Shown here: positions 5,814 through 10,194 of the stretch, one piece after another
How the letters are laid out: every line of letters begins with the position of its first letter
How positions within the stretch are numbered: position 1 is the stretch's first letter
From: Planctomycetota bacterium
Lineage (GTDB): Bacteria > Planctomycetota > Phycisphaerae > Phycisphaerales > SM1A02
Reading direction: 5' to 3'
DNA: 10,194 nt
Assembly (NCBI GenBank): GCA_027295435.1
Contig: JAPUKX010000026.1
Location: 1 to 10,194, forward strand
The notes under the pieces: generated by a model
What the model saw: only the letters and a program-made list of their open reading frames with translations
Told to the model about the DNA's origin: nothing
Databases searched by the model: none
Position numbers and translations under genes: made by a program

Positions 5814-7805
5814 ATGGAACTGAAGATCCTTCCCGGCATCACGAGCCCCGCGGACGTCAAGGCGTTGCCGGTCAAGCAGCTTCCTCAGCTTGCCTGTGAG
5901 ATCCGCACCGCCATCTGCGACCAGATCATGAAGACCGGCGGCCATTTTGCGCCGAACCTCGGCGTGGTGGAGCTGACGATTGCGCTGCATTATGTGTTCG
6001 ACTTTGGTCACGATCGGCTGCTCTTTGACGTCGGCCACCAATGTTACCCGCACAAGCTGCTGACGGGTCGGTTACACATGCTGCCACAGCTTCGTCAGAC
6101 CGGCGGCATGGCGGGGTTCCCTGATCCGCGCGAGTCGGAGTACGACTTGTTCTCCGTCGGACACGCGGGGACTGCCATCTCCACGGCCGTCGGTATGGCC
6201 CGCGGTGACCTGCTTCGCGGCGAAGCGATGGATCCCCAAACCAACCCCACAGGCAGGCGCGTCGTCGCTCTGGTTGGTGACGCGTCAATCGTCAACGGCG
6301 TCGCCATGGAGGGAATGAACAACGCCGGCACACTGCGGCGGCAGTTCCTGGTTGTGTTCAACGACAACGGCATGTCGATCGCCAAGCCCCAGGGAGCGCT
6401 GGCCGGGTACTTCGATCGCATCCGCATCAACCCCGCCTACCGGAAAGTGAAGCGGGCGGCCAAGGGCGTCGTGGCGCACCTGCCCGGCGGGTCACTCATT
6501 GGCGAGATGTATCACCGGCTCGGCGAGATGGCCAAGGACGCGATCGCGGAGGACGCCTGGTTCGAGAAGTTCGGGCTGCTCACGGTGGGTCCGATCGACG
6601 GCCACGACCTGCCCAGCCTTGTGGACATGCTGCTGGAGGTGAAGGATTTCGATCGGCCGATGGTCCTGCACGTCCACACCGTCAAGGGCAAGGGCTACGA
6701 TTTTGCAGAAGGCGATGCGACCACATTCCACTCACCCAAGCCGTTTACGGTCCAGGGCTGCAAGGTCGAGCTGAAGACCGGCGGGCGCAGCTTCACCAGC
6801 GCCTTCGCTGACGCATTGATCGATCTCATGCAACGGGACGAGAAGATCGTCACCTGCACCGCGGCCATGCCGGACGGCACCGGGCTCAACAAAGTCATCC
6901 CGAAGTTCCCTGATCGCTCGTGGGACACCGGCATCTGTGAATCGCACGCGATGGACATGATGGCGGGGCTGGCCAAGACCGGGTTCAAGCCGTTCTATGC
7001 CGTCTACTCCACGTTCCTGCAACGAGCCTTCGACCAGGCCTTCCAGGAGGTCGCCCTGCACTATTTGCCGGTTCGCCTGTGCCTGGATCGAGCGGGCCTC
7101 ATCGGCGGCGACGGCGCGGTGATGCACGGCTTCTGTGATATCAGCACGCTGCGCGTGTTCCCCAAGACGGTGCTCATGGCCGCCATGGACGAGCCGAGTC
7201 TGCGGGCCGCTTTGGAATACATGCGAACTTACGAGGGCGGGATCAGCGCCGTCCGCTATCCCCGCGATAACGTCAGCGATATGTTCGCCGCCCCCGGAAT
7301 TGATTGCCCACGGTTCCAACTCGGCAAGGCCAGAACGCTTGTCGAGCACGATGAGCCTGACCTGGCGATCCTCGGCTACGGCGTCATGGCGATCAACGCC
7401 ATGCAGGCGGTGGAGCTCCTCAACGGCCACGGCGAATACAAGATCAGCGTCTACGATGCCCGCTTCGCCAAACCCGTCGATATCGACCTGCTGCGATCAC
7501 TGATCGAACGCGGCGTTCCGATCATCACCGTCGAAGATCATGGTATTGAAGGCGGCTTCGGCTCCTGCGTGCTCGACGCCTGCAACGAGCATGGCCTGGA
7601 CACGAGGCAAATCACGCGACTGGCGATCCCCGACCGGTGGATCTACCACGGGGCCCGCGGCGACCAGCTCGAAGAAGCCGGCCTGGACGCAGCGTCCATC
7701 GCCCGAAACGTGCGCGAACTGCTGGGCCGCCAACGCGCCGCACCGCTTGTCGAAACGATTCGGACGCGACCCGATCCAACCAAGGCACGGGTATCTTCCC
7801 CCTAG
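5814..7805 (+). CDS. dxs: 1-deoxy-D-xylulose-5-phosphate synthase (divergent DXS)
   Basis: Thiamine-diphosphate enzyme that joins pyruvate and glyceraldehyde 3-phosphate to DXP, the entry step of the MEP pathway. It is 663 residues with all three transketolase-like domains. Recognisable blocks: GGHFAPNLGVVELTIALHYVF (GGH at 42-44), DVGHQCYPHKLLTGR (72-86), ESEYDLFSVGHAGT (107-120), FNDNGMSIA (182-190), TFHSPKPF with His306, GTGL, WDTGICESHA with the catalytic Glu376, YSTFLQRAFDQ (398-408) and VEDH (573-576). Some normally conserved positions differ: the cofactor GDG is GDA (155-157), the usual EQHA is ESHA, and the active-site loop DGxTHxG is DGAVMHG, placing Met437 where E. coli numbering has His431. 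GGAG at 5801-5804 sits nine bases before the ATG. A 40-residue insertion or extension is visible around 134-147, near the cofactor domain, compared with shorter enzymes. The call to DXS rather than another transketolase is firm; the substitutions may be lineage-specific. Confidence 0.93.
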   Translation: MELKILPGITSPADVKALPVKQLPQLACEIRTAICDQIMKTGGHFAPNLGVVELTIALHYVFDFGHDRLLFDVGHQCYPHKLLTGRLHMLPQLRQTGGMAGFPDPRESEYDLFSVGHAGTAISTAVGMARGDLLRGEAMDPQTNPTGRRVVALVGDASIVNGVAMEGMNNAGTLRRQFLVVFNDNGMSIAKPQGALAGYFDRIRINPAYRKVKRAAKGVVAHLPGGSLIGEMYHRLGEMAKDAIAEDAWFEKFGLLTVGPIDGHDLPSLVDMLLEVKDFDRPMVLHVHTVKGKGYDFAEGDATTFHSPKPFTVQGCKVELKTGGRSFTSAFADALIDLMQRDEKIVTCTAAMPDGTGLNKVIPKFPDRSWDTGICESHAMDMMAGLAKTGFKPFYAVYSTFLQRAFDQAFQEVALHYLPVRLCLDRAGLIGGDGAVMHGFCDISTLRVFPKTVLMAAMDEPSLRAALEYMRTYEGGISAVRYPRDNVSDMFAAPGIDCPRFQLGKARTLVEHDEPDLAILGYGVMAINAMQAVELLNGHGEYKISVYDARFAKPVDIDLLRSLIERGVPIITVEDHGIEGGFGSCVLDACNEHGLDTRQITRLAIPDRWIYHGARGDQLEEAGLDAASIARNVRELLGRQRAAPLVETIRTRPDPTKARVSSP

Positions 7806-7826
7806 GATTCACCCAAGCCAGCTCCA

Positions 7827-7850
7827 CGCGAAGCCGCTAGCGGCCTCGCG
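7827..7850. repeat. 24-bp near-perfect palindrome, possible terminator or REP-like unit
   Basis: Two 12-base arms centred between 7838 and 7839 are complementary except for one A/C mismatch; the core CCGCTAGCGG is perfect. It lies between the convergent dxs and HD-domain genes, so it could terminate transcription in either direction. No T-run follows on either strand. It may also be one copy of a dispersed genomic palindrome. Confidence 0.5.
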
Positions 7851-7857
7851 CTTGTAC

Positions 7858-7880
7858 GAAGGTGCACATAGCGCACCTTC
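7858..7880. terminator. Second hairpin between convergent dxs and HD-domain genes
   Basis: GAAGGTGC (7858-7865) and GCACCTTC (7873-7880) form a perfect 8-bp stem with a 7-base loop, ending five bases before the 3' end of the HD-domain gene. The position fits a bidirectional terminator. There is no strong U-tract on either side, so a Rho-independent mechanism is not certain. Confidence 0.5.
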
Positions 7881-7884
7881 TCGC

Positions 7885-8439
<555 letters not shown>

Positions 8440-8445
8440 GGCCGG

Positions 8446-8453
8446 ATGGTAGC
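8446..8453 (-). promoter_or_regulatory. -10 element GCTACCAT before the HD-domain gene, suggesting a leaderless transcript
   Basis: On the - strand TACCAT is followed by CCGGCC and the ATG at 8439. The 15-base stretch TACCATCCGGCCATG differs by one base from the ispA junction. No Shine-Dalgarno and no clear -35 are visible. Confidence 0.5.
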
Positions 8454-8492
8454 AGCAGACTTCGTGCCGGGCTGGGAATCCGGTCACCGCCG

Positions 8493-8500
8493 GCTATGAT
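8493..8500 (+). promoter_or_regulatory. Candidate -10 element GCTATGAT before the ATC hydrolase-like gene
   Basis: TATGAT at 8495-8500, in the context GGCTATGATG, is the same ten bases found before the pseudopilin gene (1543-1552). Transcription from about 8507 would give a leader of about 23 bases containing GAGGT at 8518-8522. No -35 is obvious. Confidence 0.45.
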
Positions 8501-8517
8501 GTTGCGCGACACTCGGT

Positions 8518-8532
8518 GAGGTCAGCACGGTG
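8518..8532 (+). promoter_or_regulatory. Ribosome binding site and GTG start of the ATC hydrolase-like gene
   Basis: GAGGT at 8518-8522 is seven bases before GTG 8530. The TGA at 8518-8520 in the same frame excludes the ATG pair further upstream at 8497-8502. Confidence 0.65.
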
Positions 8533-9012
8533 GAACTCCCACTTCTGCAACGTCGTGAAATCGAGGCTCGCGTCCTCGCGCCGGTCATCGAGGCGCTGGC
8601 GGCGAAGTTTGGCCGCGATGAAGTGCTCGCCGTACTGAGCGAAACGATCAAGCGCGTCGCCCGCGAACATGGTGCTGAAATGGCGCAGTCCATGGGCAGC
8701 AACACCATGACGGACATGGCGAAGGTTCTCAACTTCTGGCAGCAGGACGGCGCACTTGAGGCGACGGTGAATCGTCACGACGATGAGCACTTCGACTTCG
8801 ATGTCACCCGCTGCAAGTTCGCGGAGCTGTATGAGCGGCTCGGCATCTCCGAGCTGGGGCCGATCCTCAGCTGCAATCGAGACTTCTGCTTCATCGAGGG
8901 CTTCAACCCGAAGATCAAGCTGCAGCGCTCCCAGACGATCATGAAGGGCGCCTCGCATTGCGATTTCCGGTTCTCCAGCGGGACCGAAGCGGCCTCTTCG
9001 GGGAGCACTTAG
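8530..9012 (+). CDS. L-2-amino-thiazoline-4-carboxylic acid hydrolase family protein
   Basis: Predicted 160-residue protein of the L-ATC hydrolase-like family (PF14196 type). The founding Pseudomonas enzyme opens the thiazoline ring of L-ATC on the way to L-cysteine; most relatives are uncharacterised, so the substrate here is unknown. The supporting pattern is the C-terminal half: FDFDVTRCKFAELYERLG with Cys95, then LSCNRDFCFIEGF with Cys115 and Cys120, QTIMKG, and the terminal CDFRF with Cys144. These three conserved cysteine blocks are characteristic of the family and suggest a thiol-based or metal-assisted active site. The N-terminal 60 residues are helical. Translation starts at GTG 8530, with GAGGT at 8518-8522 seven bases upstream; an in-frame TGA at 8518 blocks any earlier start. 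The last ten residues are a Ser/Ala/Gly-rich tail. It is divergent from the HD gene, and no cysteine-metabolism partner is nearby. Confidence 0.85.
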   Translation: MELPLLQRREIEARVLAPVIEALAAKFGRDEVLAVLSETIKRVAREHGAEMAQSMGSNTMTDMAKVLNFWQQDGALEATVNRHDDEHFDFDVTRCKFAELYERLGISELGPILSCNRDFCFIEGFNPKIKLQRSQTIMKGASHCDFRFSSGTEAASSGST

Positions 9013-9058
9013 CGGGGCAACTGCAGATACCCGTGGGGCCGGACTCCGATATGAATCT

Positions 9059-9084
9059 GACCCGGACCTTCGACCCGGACCTTC
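9059..9084 (+). repeat. 13-bp tandem direct repeat (two copies)
   Basis: GACCCGGACCTTC occurs twice without a spacer (9059-9071, 9072-9084) in the gap between two convergent genes. The second copy supplies the left arm of the nested inverted repeat that follows. Confidence 0.85.
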
Positions 9085-9118
9085 CTCGTCCCGACAGGTC
9101 GGGACTCGTCAGGTCCGG
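9075..9118. terminator. Nested inverted repeat (44 bases) between convergent genes
   Basis: The outer arms CCGGACCT (9075-9082) and AGGTCCGG (9111-9118) are perfectly complementary. Inside them GTCCCGAC (9088-9095) and GTCGGGAC (9098-9105) are also perfectly complementary. A symmetric 5x5 internal loop separates the two stems. An RNA from either strand should fold into one long hairpin. A bidirectional terminator for the ATC hydrolase-like and glutamine amidotransferase genes is the simplest role, but there is no T-run and the element may be mobile or REP-like. Confidence 0.55.
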
Positions 9119-9140
9119 CTTCGTTTCATGTCCGGCTTCG
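9113..9140 (+). repeat. 11-bp direct repeat GTCCGGCTTCG, two copies
   Basis: GTCCGGCTTCG occurs at 9113-9123 and 9130-9140, separated by six bases. The first copy overlaps the right arm of the nested hairpin. With the 13-bp tandem repeat this makes the whole 9059-9140 segment repetitive. Confidence 0.8.
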
Positions 9141-9143
9141 AGG

Positions 9144-9887
9144 TTAGTGGTGGAGGTCCTTGACCGCCCCTTCGATGCGCCGATCGGCCGGCATCAGGAA
9201 AAGCACGATCGACTCAAACAGGCGCTGCGACAGGCGGGCAAACGCCCGATAATGCTTGTCGGTCTGATCGCGCAGCTGTTGGAGCGTGACGCCCGCTTCG
9301 TCGAGCGCCTGGGGCTCCTGGGCTGCCCAGGTCTCGATCGTTTCCGGATAGATTTCGGGGTGGTACTGCAACCCATAGGTGCGCAGATCGACCGCCCAGG
9401 CTTGAATCGCACACCGCTTTGACCGCGCCAAGACCCGTGCTCCGGGCGGAACAACCGTTACCTGTTCTCGATGCCAATGCAACTGCATCGACTCCCATGC
9501 GATGCCGCTATAGAGGGTGTCCTCTCGCCCGACATCGGTGAGGCTCACCTCATGCCAGCCGAGTTCAATGCCTCCCTGAACACTCCCGACCTCGCCGCCC
9601 AGAGCCTTCGCCAGAATCTGGGTGCCAAGACAGACGCCGACGATCGGCAGCGCCGCGTCGTTTGCCGCTCGAAGATAGTCCATTTCCGGATCGAGCCACG
9701 GCTCATTGTCCGTGATCGATTGCGGCCCGCCGCAGGTCACAACGCCATCCACATCATCGAGATCAGCGGGCAGTTGGTCGCCTTCGTGCAGTGAGAACAC
9801 GCGGAGCTGATGGCCGTAATCACGCAATGCCGCGCCCAGCCGCAAGGCGCCGGTGGACGGACTGTGCTCAAGGATCACGATCGCCAT
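9144..9887 (-). CDS. Class I glutamine amidotransferase (GMP synthase-like GATase domain protein)
   Basis: Predicted 247-residue cytoplasmic protein with a stand-alone class I glutaminase fold. It would release ammonia from glutamine, or act on a related gamma-glutamyl amide. The catalytic triad is complete: nucleophile Cys86 in the elbow GVCLGTQ, and His176 and Glu178 in LQYHPEIY. GVVTCGGPQSI (48-58) forms the family's oxyanion region. There is no ATP-pyrophosphatase domain, so this is not GuaA itself; such free-standing relatives have varied or unknown acceptors. The C-terminal 65 residues (TLQQLRDQTDKHYRAFARLSQRLFESI) are helical. ATG 9887 is chosen because the strand typical of the family (MAIVILEHS) begins there. 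The frame is open 40 residues further, to 10007, but that extension is mostly translation of an octamer repeat (RCLDALIPRCLDALT). No Shine-Dalgarno is visible. Confidence 0.92.
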   Translation of the reverse strand: MAIVILEHSPSTGALRLGAALRDYGHQLRVFSLHEGDQLPADLDDVDGVVTCGGPQSITDNEPWLDPEMDYLRAANDAALPIVGVCLGTQILAKALGGEVGSVQGGIELGWHEVSLTDVGREDTLYSGIAWESMQLHWHREQVTVVPPGARVLARSKRCAIQAWAVDLRTYGLQYHPEIYPETIETWAAQEPQALDEAGVTLQQLRDQTDKHYRAFARLSQRLFESIVLFLMPADRRIEGAVKDLHH

Positions 9888-9910
9888 CGGGTCGCAAGCG
9901 TATCGGCAAG

Positions 9911-9958
9911 GCGTCAAAGCATCAAGACATCGAGGGATCAAGGCATCGAGGCATCGCA
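9911..9958. repeat. Six tandem 8-bp repeats (consensus GCATCRAG) upstream of the amidotransferase gene
   Basis: Units begin at 9911, 9919, 9927, 9935, 9943 and 9951, with an exact period of eight: GCGTCAAA, GCATCAAG, ACATCGAG, GGATCAAG, GCATCGAG, GCATCGCA. The array ends 23 bases before the amidotransferase start codon (read on the - strand), in the place of its promoter. On that strand one unit gives TTGATG, 17 bases before TACGCT, a weak -35/-10 pair. The rest of the 9888-10037 gap shows no gene I can support. Confidence 0.85.
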
Positions 9959-10037
9959 GCGAGCCGGCGCGTCCTCGCGAGCGGCTTCCGTCGGCTGTCG
10001 ATACCACGGCAATCGCGGGGAAGAACGCGGCTGTTCG

Positions 10038-10194
10038 CTATCCGTCGTGTTGGATCAAAATCGTGGCATCGTGCCCGTCGAGGTAGGCCTGGGTGAAGCT
10101 GACCCGGCTGCTCAGGGCGAGTGAGAAGTCCAGCCATCGCAGCGGGTCGAACCGCCTGGCCGGTGAGGGGTCCTGGCCGGCCCAGCGCGAATGC
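10038..10194 (-). CDS. Unrecognised protein, C-terminal 51 residues (5' end outside window)
   Basis: On the - strand a frame is open from the window edge to a TAG at 10040-10038. The translation ends in RWLDFSLALSSR, then AYLDGHDATILIQHDG. More than four fifths of its codons end in G or C, as expected for a real gene in this high-GC DNA, and the residue mix looks like a folded protein. I do not recognise the family. It reads toward the amidotransferase gene, whose start is 150 bases downstream, across the octamer repeat array. Confidence 0.55.
   Translation of the reverse strand, partial: HSRWAGQDPSPARRFDPLRWLDFSLALSSRVSFTQAYLDGHDATILIQHDG

Noticed and set aside
6732..7430. 232-codon open frame on the - strand opposite dxs
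   Set aside because: It is antisense to the conserved C-terminal half of DXS, with His/Asp-rich composition typical of a shadow and no start signal.
9911..9958. CRISPR array
   Set aside because: The units are 8 bp with no spacers; this is a simple tandem repeat, not repeat-spacer architecture.
9888..10007. N-terminal extension of the amidotransferase through the octamer repeats
   Set aside because: The extra 40 residues are mainly translated repeat (RCLDAL units), and the family N-terminus begins at ATG 9887.

Overview
The window is high-GC, gene-dense bacterial DNA. It looks like a chromosomal stretch from the Planctomycetota, possibly a Phycisphaerae-like lineage. That placement is inferred from three things: a pseudopilin with a C-terminal ADGH signature related to the planctomycete H-X9-DG type, a divergent DXS, and a secreted TraB-like protein with a pseudopilin-G-like insert. 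No single marker settles it. I see no phage, transposase, CRISPR array, rRNA or tRNA. No gap longer than 300 bases lacks a gene.

Layout. Bases 1-473 hold the 3' end of ispG (MEP pathway, [4Fe-4S] enzyme). A lipoprotein alpha/beta hydrolase (579-1478) and a secreted pseudopilin (1607-2572) follow on the + strand. Converging on them from the - strand is a two-gene unit: an ExbB/TolQ-type proton channel (4722 to 3982), then, 13 bases on, a signal-peptide-bearing TraB/TIKI-like protein (3968 to 2616) with a GspG-like domain inside it. Divergent from exbB, ispA (4790-5689) and dxs (5814-7805) form an isoprenoid pair. A two-hairpin intergenic element separates dxs from a convergent HD-domain hydrolase (8439 to 7885). 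Divergent from that gene is a protein of the L-2-amino-thiazoline-4-carboxylate hydrolase family (8530-9012). A repeat-rich spacer with nested inverted repeats (9059-9140) leads to a convergent class I glutamine amidotransferase (9887 to 9144). Its upstream region carries six tandem 8-bp repeats. The 3' end of an unrecognised - strand gene (10194 to 10038) closes the window.

How the genes work together. IspG, DXS and IspA cover the first committed step of the MEP pathway, a late step of it, and C15 prenyl diphosphate synthesis. Lipoprotein hydrolase, pseudopilin, ExbB and TraB-like protein are envelope proteins. The last four genes look like independent housekeeping or accessory enzymes.

The most notable observations are: (1) the TraB-like/GspG-like domain architecture coupled to an ExbB lacking an adjacent ExbD; (2) a shared GCTANNNT element before at least five genes, including two nearly identical 15-base promoter-start junctions (ispA and the HD gene) suggesting leaderless transcripts; (3) substitutions at normally conserved cofactor or active-site positions of DXS; and (4) three structured or repetitive intergenic segments. 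I did not find a clear multi-gene novel system such as a defence island.
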